Shown: piece after piece, positions 43,776-51,602 of the stretch
How the letters are laid out: every line of letters starts with the position of its first letter
How positions within the stretch are numbered: position 1 is the stretch's first letter
NCBI GenBank assembly: GCA_035948415.1
Contig: DASZJD010000009.1
Coordinates: 1-64,000, forward strand
From: Acidimicrobiia bacterium
GTDB lineage: Bacteria > Actinomycetota > Acidimicrobiia > IMCC26256 > PALSA-555
Direction: 5' to 3'
Length of the DNA stretch: 64,000 bases
Made by a program: the position numbers and the translations under genes
The notes under the pieces: model-generated
Seen by the model: the letters and a program-made list of their open reading frames with translations, nothing else
The model's database searches: none
What the model was told of the DNA's origin: nothing

Positions 43776-43842
43776 CCCGCTCGGGCGTCACACCCCCGTG
43801 GTCTGCTCGGCCGGGTCCCCGGACCGACCGAGGGCCGAGAAT

Positions 43843-43848
43843 TACACT
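43843..43848 (+). promoter_or_regulatory. Candidate -10 box (TACACT) for the 56-residue CxxC protein
   Basis: TACACT lies about 24 nt before ATG 43872, with SD GGGAGGG (43860-43866) between them; consistent with a short-leader transcript. Confidence 0.45.
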
Positions 43849-43871
43849 GCTGTCATTCAGGGAGGGACGCC

Positions 43872-44042
43872 ATGGACGCCACCGGCACCGTGATCACGAC
43901 GGCCGAGCCCGCGGCCCCGGTTCGCTGGGAGCCGTGCGCCGAGCCCCGCCTCGGCGAGGCGGTCGGCACCTGTTCCTCCTGCGGCTGGCCCGTCGACGAC
44001 CACGGCGCCGAGCGGCTGGCCGCCCCGCCCCGCGCCGCCTGA
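43872..44042 (+). CDS. Small CxxC protein (56 residues)
   Basis: A short gene with a strong SD (GGGAGGG, 5 nt spacing) and a TACACT -10 box. The protein contains W-E-P-C (C22) and T-C-S-S-C-G-W-P (C34, C37), a zinc-ribbon knuckle plus a third Cys, and a His at 44 that could complete a metal site. It could be a small regulator or a redox protein. The gene is short but its codon use and signals support it. It converges on Ku, with 9 nt between stops. Confidence 0.6.
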   Translation: MDATGTVITTAEPAAPVRWEPCAEPRLGEAVGTCSSCGWPVDDHGAERLAAPPRAA

Positions 44043-44051
44043 GGCCTCGCC

Positions 44052-44906
44052 TCAGGCCGACTTCCGCGACCGGGGGGCGCGCTTCTTCGCCGGCGCGCCC
44101 CGCTCGGCCCCGGCGGCCGCCGCCTCGGGCGCCCCGGCTCGGGCCAGGCTCGCCTCCAGCGCCGCCATGAGGTCGACGACCTTGCCCGGCTCCTCGACCG
44201 TCGGCTCGGCCACGATCTCCTCGCCGGCGGCCTTCCGCCGGATGACCTCCAGGAGCTGCTCCCGGTACTCGTCGTGATACCGCTCGGGCTCGAAGTGGCC
44301 CGACAGGGCCTCGATGAGCTGGCGGGCCATCGCCACCTCGCGCTCGCTCGGGTCCGCCGGCGCCGCGTCCTCGGGGATCAGCCCGCTGCGCGCCTGCACC
44401 TCGTCGGCGTAGCGCATGGTCTCGAGGCAGAGGATCCCGTCCAGCGGCCGGATGGCGACGAGGCTCTCCTTCGAGCGGATGACGACGCGGCCGATCGCCA
44501 CCTTGTGCAGCTCGCTCATCGCCTCCACGAGCAGCCGGTACGGCTTCAAGGCGGCGGCGTCGGGCGCCAGGTAGTAGGGCTGCTCGAAGTAGAGGGGGTC
44601 GATCTCCTCGAGGTCGACGAAGTCCTCGATCTCGATCATCCGGCTCGCCTTCGGGGCCAGCGCCCGCATCTCCTCGTCGTCCACGACCACGTACTGGCCC
44701 GGCGAGATCTCGTAGCCCTTGCGGATCCGCTCGTTCGGCACCTCGTCGCCCGTCGCCTCCGACACCTTCCGGTAGCGGATGCGGGCGTTCGTCCCGTCCT
44801 CGAGCTGGTTGAACCGCACGTCCTGGCTCTTGGTGGCCGAGACCACCCGAACCGGGACCGCGACGAGCCCGAAGCTGATGCTGCCTGTCCAGATCGCGCT
44901 TGGCAC
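44052..44906 (-). CDS. ku: Ku protein (bacterial NHEJ)
   Basis: A 284-residue bacterial Ku. The N-terminus (IWTGSISFGLVAVPVRVVSAT) and central motifs (IEIEDFVDLEEIDPLYFEQPYYLAP) are characteristic. The C-terminal tail is Ala/Lys/Arg-rich (AKKRAPRSRKSA), as in Ku proteins that recruit LigD and bind DNA. Ku homodimers thread onto broken DNA ends for non-homologous end joining. GTG 44906 is 19 nt from the divergent polymerase-domain start, and the promoters overlap. No ligase domain is present in the window. Confidence 0.95.
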   Translation of the reverse strand: MPSAIWTGSISFGLVAVPVRVVSATKSQDVRFNQLEDGTNARIRYRKVSEATGDEVPNERIRKGYEISPGQYVVVDDEEMRALAPKASRMIEIEDFVDLEEIDPLYFEQPYYLAPDAAALKPYRLLVEAMSELHKVAIGRVVIRSKESLVAIRPLDGILCLETMRYADEVQARSGLIPEDAAPADPSEREVAMARQLIEALSGHFEPERYHDEYREQLLEVIRRKAAGEEIVAEPTVEEPGKVVDLMAALEASLARAGAPEAAAAGAERGAPAKKRAPRSRKSA

Positions 44907-44911
44907 CCCAC

Positions 44912-44918
44912 TAGGTTC
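44912..44918. promoter_or_regulatory. Overlapping divergent leaderless -10 boxes of ku and ligD-pol
   Basis: TAGGTT (44912-44917) ends 8 nt before GTG 44926 on the plus strand. GAACCT (complement of 44913-44918) ends 6 nt before GTG 44906 on the minus strand. The whole intergenic space is 19 bp and neither gene has an SD, so both transcripts are probably leaderless and the two promoters must compete. Confidence 0.45.
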
Positions 44919-44925
44919 GCAGAGC

Positions 44926-45834
44926 GTGCCGGCCGGATCCAAAGCGGTCATCGACGTGGCGGGCCGCCGGCTGACCCTCTCGAACCTGGAGAAGGTCCTC
45001 TACCCGGCGGCGGGGTTCACGAAGGCGGGGGTGATCGACTACTACGTCCGGGTCGCGCCGACGATGCTCCCCCACCTGGCCGGCCGGGCCGTCACCATGG
45101 TCCGCTTCCCCAACGGCGTCGACGGCGGGTCCTTCTTCGAGAAGCGCTGCCCGTCCCACGCCCCGGCCTGGGTCCGCCGAGCCCCCTCGGAGGGGGACCT
45201 CGTGGCCTGCGTCGTCGACGACGCGCCGACGCTGGTCTGGACCGCGAACCTGGCCGCGCTCGAGCTCCACACCCTCCAGGCCCGGGTCGACGACCCCGAC
45301 CATCCCACCTCCATGGTCTTCGACCTCGACCCCGGCCCCCCCGCCGACGTGCTGGCCTGCTGCCGGGTGGCGCTGGACCTCCGGGACACGCTCGAGCGCC
45401 TCGGGCTCGCGAGCGTGGTGAAGACGTCGGGGAACAAGGGCCTGCACCTCGCCGTGCCCGTCCGCGGCGCCACCGCCGACGCGACGAAGACCTTCGCCCG
45501 GAGCCTCGGCCAGCTCCTGGCGGCGCAGGCACCGGACCGCGTGACCGTGGTGATGGCGAAGGAGCAGCGGGCCAACCGGGTCTTCGTCGACTGGAGCCAG
45601 AACGACCGGCACAAGACCACCGTGTGCGCCTACTCCCTCCGGGCGCAGCCGCGGCCGATGGTGTCGACGCCGGTCGCCTGGGACGAGATCTCGGACGCCC
45701 TCGATCGCGGCGACCCGGCCGCGCTCAGCTTCGAGGCCCCCGACGTCCTGACCCGGATCGATCGGCTCGGCGACCCCTACGCCGCGAACCTCGACACCGA
45801 CCAGCCCCTCCCGAGGCCGGTCAGCAGCGAGTGA
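44926..45834 (+). CDS. LigD-type polymerase (PolDom) standalone protein
   Basis: A 302-residue archaeo-eukaryotic-primase-like polymerase domain as in LigD. Motifs: LTLSNLEKVLYP N-terminus, catalytic DLD (D133, D135) in VFDLDPGP, the KTSGNKGLHLAVPV segment and VDWSQN. It fills and templates ends during non-homologous end joining and can add ribonucleotides. It is separate from any ligase or nuclease domain, which are fused in many LigD proteins. Divergent from ku with 19 nt between them. An SDR gene overlaps its stop by 4 nt (GTGA). Confidence 0.92.
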   Translation: MPAGSKAVIDVAGRRLTLSNLEKVLYPAAGFTKAGVIDYYVRVAPTMLPHLAGRAVTMVRFPNGVDGGSFFEKRCPSHAPAWVRRAPSEGDLVACVVDDAPTLVWTANLAALELHTLQARVDDPDHPTSMVFDLDPGPPADVLACCRVALDLRDTLERLGLASVVKTSGNKGLHLAVPVRGATADATKTFARSLGQLLAAQAPDRVTVVMAKEQRANRVFVDWSQNDRHKTTVCAYSLRAQPRPMVSTPVAWDEISDALDRGDPAALSFEAPDVLTRIDRLGDPYAANLDTDQPLPRPVSSE

Positions 45835-46670
45835 CGCGAGCGCGCCCCGAGCCTGTGGCGATGGACCTGCGAGGCAAGGTCGCGATCGTGACCGGCGCCA
45901 GCCGCGGCGTCGGCGCCGCCACCGCCGTCGCGCTCGGCGCCCTCGGCGCGCGCGTCGCCTGCGCGGCGCGCGCCACCGACGCCTCGCCGCTGCGGCTCCC
46001 CGGCACGATCGACGCCACCGTCCGCCGCGTCGTCGAGGCCGGCGGCGAGGCCATCGCGGTGCCGACGAACCTCGCCCGCGACGAGGACGTCGAGGCGATG
46101 GTGGCCGCGACCACCGACGCCTTCGGGGGCGTCGACGTCCTCGTGAACAACGCCGCGATCACGTTCCCCGGTGACCTCGGGATCGAGCTGAAGCGGTTCG
46201 ACCTCGTGCTGAACGTCGACCTGCGCGCCCCGCTGCTCGCCATCCGCGCCGTGGTCCCGTCCATGCGGGCGCGCGGCGGGGGACGAATCCTCAACGTGTC
46301 GTCGGCGGCCGCCCTCAACTACATCCCCGGGCTCATGGCCTACGGGATGGCGAAGCTGGCCCTCGAGCACCTGACGGTGTCCGCCGCGGCCCAGCTGCGC
46401 GAGGCCGGCATCGCCGTCAACACCTTCCGGATCGACGTCCCGGTGGCGAGCGAGGGCTTCGTCGCCAACGCCCCCGAGCTCGACCACTCCGACTGGGAGC
46501 CCTCCGAGGTCGCCGCCGAGGGCATCGTCTGGATGCTCGGGCAGCCCGACTCGTACACCGGCAACAACGTCGGCATGGCGCGCCTTCGGGCCGACGAGGG
46601 GATCATGGGCGGCGGCGGGCGGGCCCCGACGGGCGGGCTCGTCGTCGAGAACCCGATGCGGCTGCCCTAG
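45831..46670 (+). CDS. SDR family oxidoreductase
   Basis: A 279-residue SDR with TGASRGVG, NNAA, NVSSAAA catalytic Ser and YGMAK. The C-terminal part (GIVWMLGQPDSYTGNNVGM) is typical of a subgroup of actinobacterial SDRs. The GTG at 45831 overlaps the polymerase-domain stop (GTGA), suggesting coupling; ATG 45861 (MDLRGKVAIVTG), a more standard SDR N-terminus, is the alternative start. Its link to DNA repair is probably only positional. Confidence 0.85.
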   Translation: MTRARPEPVAMDLRGKVAIVTGASRGVGAATAVALGALGARVACAARATDASPLRLPGTIDATVRRVVEAGGEAIAVPTNLARDEDVEAMVAATTDAFGGVDVLVNNAAITFPGDLGIELKRFDLVLNVDLRAPLLAIRAVVPSMRARGGGRILNVSSAAALNYIPGLMAYGMAKLALEHLTVSAAAQLREAGIAVNTFRIDVPVASEGFVANAPELDHSDWEPSEVAAEGIVWMLGQPDSYTGNNVGMARLRADEGIMGGGGRAPTGGLVVENPMRLP

Positions 46671-46711
46671 CCGCGCCGCGGCGTTGCCGCGAGCCCCGCC
46701 AGGCCCCCTCC

Positions 46712-46717
46712 TACATT
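46712..46717 (+). promoter_or_regulatory. Leaderless -10 box (TACATT) for the metallohydrolase gene
   Basis: TACATT ends 8 nt before ATG 46726 and no SD is present. Confidence 0.45.
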
Positions 46718-46725
46718 GAGCGTCG

Positions 46726-47388
46726 ATGCCGCCGCGACCACCCCGCGACTCGCAGCGCGCCCGCGTCTACCGGGCCGAGCTGCCGCTGGCGGCCAGCCCC
46801 CTGCCGGGCCTCGCCGCCTGCGCCCGCTTCGCCGACCGCGTCGTCGGCACGCTGTGGTGGCACGCCCGCTTCCCGGAGCTCACCCTCGAGCGGCTGCCCC
46901 GGCTGCGGCCCGGTTCCGGGGCCCGCACCGCCTTCTTCAGCGAGACCGACGACGGGCTCGCCATCACGCTGCCGCGCCGCTACCGCACGAAGGGCATCCT
47001 GCTCCACGAGCTGGCGCACTGGGCGCTGCACGACCAGCCCGACCTGCCGACGCACGGCGCCACCTTCGCCCGCCTCGTGCTCGACGCCACCGACGAGTTC
47101 TGCGGGCCCGAGCGGGCCCGGGCGCTGGCCGACGCCTACCGGTCCGAGCGGGTGCGGATCGGCGCGCCCCCGCGCCAGGGCCCGGACGGCCGCTGGCGCT
47201 ACGGCTGGGACGAGCGCCTCCGCCTCGCCGTGGGCCGCCGGCTCGCCGTGCACGTCGACGGCGACGCGCCGATTCGGGGCGTGCTGGAGACCACCGAGCA
47301 GCGCGGCGCGACGCTCGTCCTGCGCGACCGTGACGGCACGCGGCGCGTCGACACCGCGGCCGTCTGGGCCGTGGAGCGGGCCCGGTAG
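46726..47388 (+). CDS. HExxH putative metallohydrolase (TIGR04338/Rv0185-like)
   Basis: A 220-residue protein with a zinc-binding HELAH (H94, E95, H98) and a candidate third ligand H110 in THGATFARLVL, spaced as in an actinobacterial family of uncharacterised metallohydrolases (TIGR04338/Rv0185-like, from memory). The region after the site (DEFCGPERARALADAY) also fits that family. A C-terminal extension of about 75 residues (GWDERLRLAVGRRLAVHVDGD...) could be a small beta domain. No signal peptide, so cytosolic. Start supported by TACATT. A CDF transporter follows after 9 nt. Confidence 0.7.
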   Translation: MPPRPPRDSQRARVYRAELPLAASPLPGLAACARFADRVVGTLWWHARFPELTLERLPRLRPGSGARTAFFSETDDGLAITLPRRYRTKGILLHELAHWALHDQPDLPTHGATFARLVLDATDEFCGPERARALADAYRSERVRIGAPPRQGPDGRWRYGWDERLRLAVGRRLAVHVDGDAPIRGVLETTEQRGATLVLRDRDGTRRVDTAAVWAVERAR

Positions 47389-47391
47389 CCT
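47386..47391 (+). promoter_or_regulatory. Leaderless -10 box (TAGCCT) overlapping the upstream stop codon
   Basis: TAGCCT includes the TAG stop of the metallohydrolase gene and ends 6 nt before GTG 47398, so the CDF gene can have its own leaderless transcript despite the 9-nt gap. Confidence 0.4.
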
Positions 47392-47397
47392 GCGCGC

Positions 47398-48315
47398 GTG
47401 CAGGAGGCCAGCCGGCGGGCGGTGCTGGCCGCGCTCCTGGCCAACCTCGGCATCGCGGTCGCGAAGTTCGCCGCCTTCGCGCTCACGGGAGCCACCGCGC
47501 TGCTCGCCGAGGCCATCCACTCGGTCGCCGACTCCGGCAACGAGGCACTCCTCGCGCTGGGGGGCCGGCGGTCGCGGCGCGAGCCGACCGCCGAGCACCC
47601 GTTCGGCTACGCCCGCGAGCGGTACTTCTACGCGTTCGTCGTCGCGCTCGTCCTCTTCTCGCTCGGGTCCCTGTTCGCGATCTACGAGGGCGTCGACCGC
47701 CTCGCGCACCCCAGCGACGTCGGGAGCCCGGTCGTGGGCTTCGCCGTGCTGGGCTTCGCGTTCGTGCTCGAGAGCCTCTCCCTGCGCACCGCGACCCGGG
47801 CGGCCAGGGGGCAGCGCGGCGACGCCAGCTGGTGGCGGTTCATCCGCACGACGAAGGCACCCGAGCTGCCCGTGGTGCTCCTCGAGGACTTCGCCGGCCT
47901 CGTCGGGCTGCTGCTCGCCGCGCTCGGGCTGACCCTCACCGTGGCCACCGGCGACCCGGCCTACGACGCCGCCGCCAGCGTCGCCATCGGGGCCCTGCTC
48001 GGCGTCATCGCGGCGCTGCTGGCGGTGGAGACCCAGAGCCTCCTCATCGGCGAGGCCGCCTCCCCGGCGGACCAGGCCGCGATCCGGGCCGCCATCGTGA
48101 CCAGCCCCGACATCGACCGCCTGATCCACCTCCGCACCCAGCACCTCGGGCCCGAGGACCTGCTGGTGGCGGCGAAGATCGACCTGGCCCCGCGCGCCGA
48201 CCGCGACACCGCCCGCGCCATCGACCGGGTCGAGGCCCGCATCCGGGCCCGGGTCCCGCACGCCCGCGTCATCTACCTCGAGCCCGACGAGTACCGCCGC
48301 CGCGACGGCACCTAG
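47398..48315 (+). CDS. Cation diffusion facilitator (CDF) transporter
   Basis: A 305-residue CDF protein with about six TM segments and a C-terminal cytosolic domain of about 85 residues. Metal-site residues: H41 and D45 in TM2 (HSVAD) and an acidic pair E163-D164 in TM5 (LLEDFAGLVGL). The LLED pattern matches the ZnT9/TMEM163-like branch rather than the canonical HxxxD of ZitB/YiiP, so metal and direction are uncertain (Zn or Mn likely). Charged loop EPTAEHPFGYARERYFYAF is a family landmark. GTG 47398 has a TAGCCT box overlapping the previous stop. Confidence 0.85.
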   Translation: MQEASRRAVLAALLANLGIAVAKFAAFALTGATALLAEAIHSVADSGNEALLALGGRRSRREPTAEHPFGYARERYFYAFVVALVLFSLGSLFAIYEGVDRLAHPSDVGSPVVGFAVLGFAFVLESLSLRTATRAARGQRGDASWWRFIRTTKAPELPVVLLEDFAGLVGLLLAALGLTLTVATGDPAYDAAASVAIGALLGVIAALLAVETQSLLIGEAASPADQAAIRAAIVTSPDIDRLIHLRTQHLGPEDLLVAAKIDLAPRADRDTARAIDRVEARIRARVPHARVIYLEPDEYRRRDGT

Positions 48316-48346
48316 CGAGCCGCCCCTTCGGTGCTGGGGCCGACGG

Positions 48347-48859
48347 TCAGCGGCCCGGCCCGACCGGCCCGCCGTCGAAGGTCCAGCGGGTCGGCGAGCC
48401 GACGAAGTCGGCCTCGGTGAGCCCGAACGCCCGCCGCGGGCGGAGCTGGAAGCAGACGTTCTCGGTGAAGAACTCGACCGAGTAGCTCGTCTCGTACTTC
48501 CGGTTGACCGCGTCGGCGAACGCCGCGATCGAGTCGGCGTCGTCGACCCGAGCCACGGCTCCCTCGACGATGACCGGCTCGAGGGCGTTGTCGGTGGTGA
48601 TGACCGCCTGCGGGTTGCGCTCGAGGTTCCGCGTCTTCCGGGCCCTCCCGCCGGCGCTGAACCACACCGCGTCGGACCACCAGACGCCCCACACCGGCGT
48701 CACGTGCGGTCGCCCGTCGGGCCACACGGTGGCGAGCCAGTAGTCGTGCGACGCCGCGAGCCGCTCGGTCGCCCACGACCACGGCAGGAGGCCCGTCCCG
48801 ACGTCGGCGGCGGCGATCCCGTAGTCGGGCATGTGGGGACGGCTGGCGTGCGGCTCCAT
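48347..48859 (-). CDS. Pyridoxamine 5'-phosphate oxidase family protein (split-barrel flavin/F420 fold)
   Basis: A 170-residue protein with the split beta-barrel of the PNPOx superfamily: YWLATVWPDGRPHVTPVWGVWW is the N-terminal cofactor-binding strand pair, and GRARKTRNLERNPQAVITTD is the next landmark. In actinobacteria such proteins bind FMN, F420 or heme. ATG 48859 has a GGGAGGA SD six bases away. Substrate unknown. It faces the CDF gene across about 31 bp and is divergent from the MmcQ/YjbR-like gene. Confidence 0.85.
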   Translation of the reverse strand: MEPHASRPHMPDYGIAAADVGTGLLPWSWATERLAASHDYWLATVWPDGRPHVTPVWGVWWSDAVWFSAGGRARKTRNLERNPQAVITTDNALEPVIVEGAVARVDDADSIAAFADAVNRKYETSYSVEFFTENVCFQLRPRRAFGLTEADFVGSPTRWTFDGGPVGPGR

Positions 48860-48914
48860 GGCGGTCCTCCCGGCCGTCCCGATGATGCTCCAGTCGGGGC
48901 GACGCCGGGTCGGC

Positions 48915-48920
48915 CAGAAT
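48915..48920 (+). promoter_or_regulatory. Leaderless -10-like box (CAGAAT) for the MmcQ/YjbR-like gene
   Basis: CAGAAT lies 6 nt before GTG 48927 with no SD; it deviates from TANNNT at the first position. Confidence 0.3.
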
Positions 48921-48926
48921 CGGGCC

Positions 48927-49349
48927 GTGACCCCGGACCCGCTGCCTCGGCTCCGACGGCTCTGCCTGGCCCTGCCGGAGACGACGGAGCGACTCAGCCA
49001 CGGCGAGCCCACCTGGTTCGTGGGCGGCCGCACGACGTTCGTCATGTACGCGGACCACCACCACGACGATCGGGTCGCCTGCTGGTGTGCTGCGCCGGCC
49101 GGCGCCCAGCGCGCCCGAGTCGCCGAGGACCCTCACCGGTTCTTCGCCCCGCCGTACGTCGGAGGGCGCGGCTGGGTCGGCGTGTGGCTCGATGTGCCGG
49201 TCAACTGGGACCAGATGGCCGACCTGGTGGCCGACGCGTACCAGACCGTCGCCCCCAAGCGGCTGGTGGCGGCGCTCGACCGTCGAGGCCCCGCGACGCC
49301 GGCTCCCGCCGGGCGCGAGCGGCCGCGCAGGAGCGGAGGACGGCGATGA
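48927..49349 (+). CDS. MmcQ/YjbR family protein
   Basis: A 140-residue protein with the family hallmarks LCLALPETTERLSHGEPTWFVGGRTTFVMY and a conserved Trp region (VGVWLDVPVNWDQMADLVADAY). Members are small, probably DNA-binding, single-domain proteins of uncertain role. The Arg/Pro-rich C-terminal tail is dispensable-looking. GTG 48927 is chosen where the conserved domain begins. The next gene overlaps its stop (ATGA). Confidence 0.8.
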   Translation: MTPDPLPRLRRLCLALPETTERLSHGEPTWFVGGRTTFVMYADHHHDDRVACWCAAPAGAQRARVAEDPHRFFAPPYVGGRGWVGVWLDVPVNWDQMADLVADAYQTVAPKRLVAALDRRGPATPAPAGRERPRRSGGRR

Positions 49350-49597
49350 AGAAGCTGGCCGACTACGGCGCCGACGACCACCCCGCCGACGACCCGGAGC
49401 GGGCCCGGCTCGCCTGGGCCGTGGCCGCGCTCGACGACTGCGACGGCTGCGAGGCCGAGCGGGTGGAGCTGACGCTCGAGGAGATGGCGCGGCCGGGCAC
49501 CGGGCTCGTGGCGCACCTGGCGCCGTCGACGGCGCGTCGGGTCCGCGCCGCGCTGCGGGCCGCGCTCCAGGACATGGGGGAGGACCCCGGCCCGTAG
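49346..49597 (+). CDS. Small helical protein of unknown function
   Basis: An 83-residue acidic/alanine-rich protein predicted mostly helical, with a CDGC motif (DDCDGCEAERVEL) that may bind metal or form a disulfide. The ATG overlaps the MmcQ/YjbR stop (ATGA) and has SD GGAGGA, so it is translationally coupled and real. Convergent with the kinase-like gene, 9 nt apart. Family not recognised. Confidence 0.6.
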   Translation: MKKLADYGADDHPADDPERARLAWAVAALDDCDGCEAERVELTLEEMARPGTGLVAHLAPSTARRVRAALRAALQDMGEDPGP

Positions 49598-49606
49598 CCG
49601 GGCGGG

Positions 49607-50653
49607 CTAGAGCGGCGGGGCGAAGGCGTCGAGCGACGCGATGGCCTGGAGGCTCCGGTCGAGCAGGGCCCGGCACACCTCGACGTGGCGGGCGTCCTCG
49701 ATCGTCAGCGCGCCGGCGGCGATGACCGGGTAGGCGAACCCGAGGGCGGCCCCGTAGCGGTACATCTCCCACGCCCACTCGGGTGGGGCCTCGACGCCCA
49801 GCTCGGCGAGGTCGGCCACGTAGGTGTGGAACGCGGCCTCGTAGCCGGCGCGGTCGTCGACGTTCAGGCTCTGGGTCACCAGGTAGGCGAGGTCGCGGGG
49901 CCCGACCGAGCGGTCGACGAGCTGCCAGTCGACCGCGACCACCTCCCCGTCCGGGGTGAAGAACAGGTTGTCGAGCCGCCAGTCCGCGTGCGCGAGCACG
50001 AGCGGCGGCTCGGACAGCTTCGCGAACAACGCGGGGATGCGCGCCGGGAACTCGTCGCCGAAGCGTCGCACCGCGGGGGTGATCGCGTCGGGGAACAGCT
50101 CCTGGAACCGGGGCCACGCCAGCTCGTAGGCCATCGCGACCGCGCCGGGATACGGATCGTCGCAGAGGCGGGGCAGCCACTCGACCTCGGCCAAGGCCGG
50201 GTCGTCCCAGAAGCAGGCGTGGAGCCGCGCCAGCGTGCGGATCGCCGGCCGCGCCTCGCTGACGGTGCAGCCCGCGACCTGGTCGAAGGCCCGGCCCCGC
50301 GGTGCGACGTCCTCGAGGAGGAGCACCGTGTCCTGGGTCGCGGGGTCGTGGGCGGCGTAGTGGCACGCGGGGTGCCCGATCGCCGTGCGGCCAGACAGCT
50401 CGGTGTAGAACCCGACCTCACGCCCGTACATGTTCAAGACCGTGGCCACGAAGCGGGTCTCGTCGGTCGGGGCGGCCAGCTTGGCGATCAGGACGCTCGA
50501 CCCGTCCGGCCCGGCAAGCTCGACGCGGAAGAGCTGGCCGACGAGGCCGACGCCGACGCCGAGCGGCGTCGACTCGACGCTGGTGATCCTCCGCCCGAGG
50601 GCCTCGGTGCACCAGGCGGGGGTGAGGTCCGCCGCCGTCCGCGGGATGCTCAT
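49607..50653 (-). CDS. Phosphotransferase family protein (EcKL/CHK kinase-like)
   Basis: A 348-residue APH-fold kinase. N-lobe Gly-rich loop (GVGVGLVGQLFRVEL), Lys in VLIAKLAAP, the helix-C region EVGFYTEL, catalytic HADWRLDN and the metal site VDWQ. The pattern resembles the CHK/EcKL kinases that phosphorylate steroids or choline-like substrates rather than antibiotics. ATG 50653 overlaps the stop of the SDR upstream (ATGA), so the two are in one operon. Substrate not known. Confidence 0.8.
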   Translation of the reverse strand: MSIPRTAADLTPAWCTEALGRRITSVESTPLGVGVGLVGQLFRVELAGPDGSSVLIAKLAAPTDETRFVATVLNMYGREVGFYTELSGRTAIGHPACHYAAHDPATQDTVLLLEDVAPRGRAFDQVAGCTVSEARPAIRTLARLHACFWDDPALAEVEWLPRLCDDPYPGAVAMAYELAWPRFQELFPDAITPAVRRFGDEFPARIPALFAKLSEPPLVLAHADWRLDNLFFTPDGEVVAVDWQLVDRSVGPRDLAYLVTQSLNVDDRAGYEAAFHTYVADLAELGVEAPPEWAWEMYRYGAALGFAYPVIAAGALTIEDARHVEVCRALLDRSLQAIASLDAFAPPL

Positions 50654-51435
50654 TCGGCGTCGACGCCCGCGAGCAGCCACTCGGTCAGGCGGCGCGGCGT
50701 CTCGACGAGCATCGGGAACAGCGCGTCTCGGCGGGGCAGCCGCACGTGCCGGCGCCGACGCTCGATGGCGTGGACGAGCGCGTCGGCGACGTCGTCCATG
50801 TCCAGGTCCAGGGCCAGGTGCAGCGAGGCGAGGCGCGCCAGCGCCCGTCGGGTCGGCTCGTGCCCGCGCAGGCTCTCCATCATCGTGCCCGTGACCGGGC
50901 CGATCTCGGCCAGGGTGGTCGTGATCGGCGTCCCCTTCAGCTCGGCGCGCAGCGAGGCCGTGAAGTGGCTGAGGCCCGCCTTCGAGGTGGCGTAGGGGAC
51001 GAGCCCGGGCAGCGCGTTCGTGCCGGCGATCGACGACACGTTCACGATGTGGCCGCGGCCGCGCTCCCGCATCCGCGGGATCACCGCCCGGCAGAGCAGC
51101 ATCGGCGCCAGCAGGTTGACGGTGACCAGCGCCTGGATCCGGTCCGGCGCCAGGTCGGTGAACGAGCCGGTGAGGTCGAGGCCGGCGTTGTTGACGAGGA
51201 TGTCGACGGGCCCCCGCGTCGCGATCTGGTGCACGAGCGGGTCGATCGTGTCGAGGTCGGCGAGGTCGGCCGGGTAGGCGGCGCCGCCGAGGTCGGCGGC
51301 GAGCTTCGCCAGCGGCTCGGCCGAGCGGGCGACGAGCGCGAGGTCCGCGCCGCGCGCCGCGAGGCGGGTGGCGAGCGTCGCGCCGAGGCCACGCGAGGCG
51401 CCGGTGACGACGACGCGGGAGCCGGCGACGTTCAG
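50650..51435 (-). CDS. SDR family oxidoreductase with a probable CTG start
   Basis: A 261-residue SDR: TGASRGLG, NNAGLD, NVSSIAG and YATSK, with a C-terminal region typical of bacterial SDRs acting on lipids (LVHAIERRRRHVRLPRRDALFP). No ATG, GTG or TTG exists in frame between the predicted promoter TATAGT (complement of 51560-51565) and the conserved fold. The codon at the expected N-terminus is CTG (51435-51433), with GGGGGG 7 nt upstream. A CTG start is therefore proposed. Operon with the downstream kinase. Confidence 0.8.
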   Translation of the reverse strand: MNVAGSRVVVTGASRGLGATLATRLAARGADLALVARSAEPLAKLAADLGGAAYPADLADLDTIDPLVHQIATRGPVDILVNNAGLDLTGSFTDLAPDRIQALVTVNLLAPMLLCRAVIPRMRERGRGHIVNVSSIAGTNALPGLVPYATSKAGLSHFTASLRAELKGTPITTTLAEIGPVTGTMMESLRGHEPTRRALARLASLHLALDLDMDDVADALVHAIERRRRHVRLPRRDALFPMLVETPRRLTEWLLAGVDAE

Positions 51436-51559
51436 GTCCGTGCCCCCCGGCGGCGACGGGCGACGCTCGGCCCGCGCTTCGAGTCCCCCCGCACCCGAAC
51501 CCTCCCCCTCGGCGCCGCGTCCTGCGTGCTTCGTGCCGCGGAGCGTGGCGCGCGGCCCG

Positions 51560-51565
51560 ACTATA
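51560..51565 (-). promoter_or_regulatory. Candidate -10 box (TATAGT) for the SDR-kinase operon
   Basis: TATAGT on the minus strand is a near-consensus -10, rare in this GC-rich sequence. It would give a leader of about 115 nt before the proposed CTG start. It lies in the 167-bp gap after the gamma-carbonic anhydrase gene. Confidence 0.5.
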
Positions 51566-51602
51566 TCGGCGCGGGGAATCGGCGCCGGGCCGGCGCGTGG
51601 TG

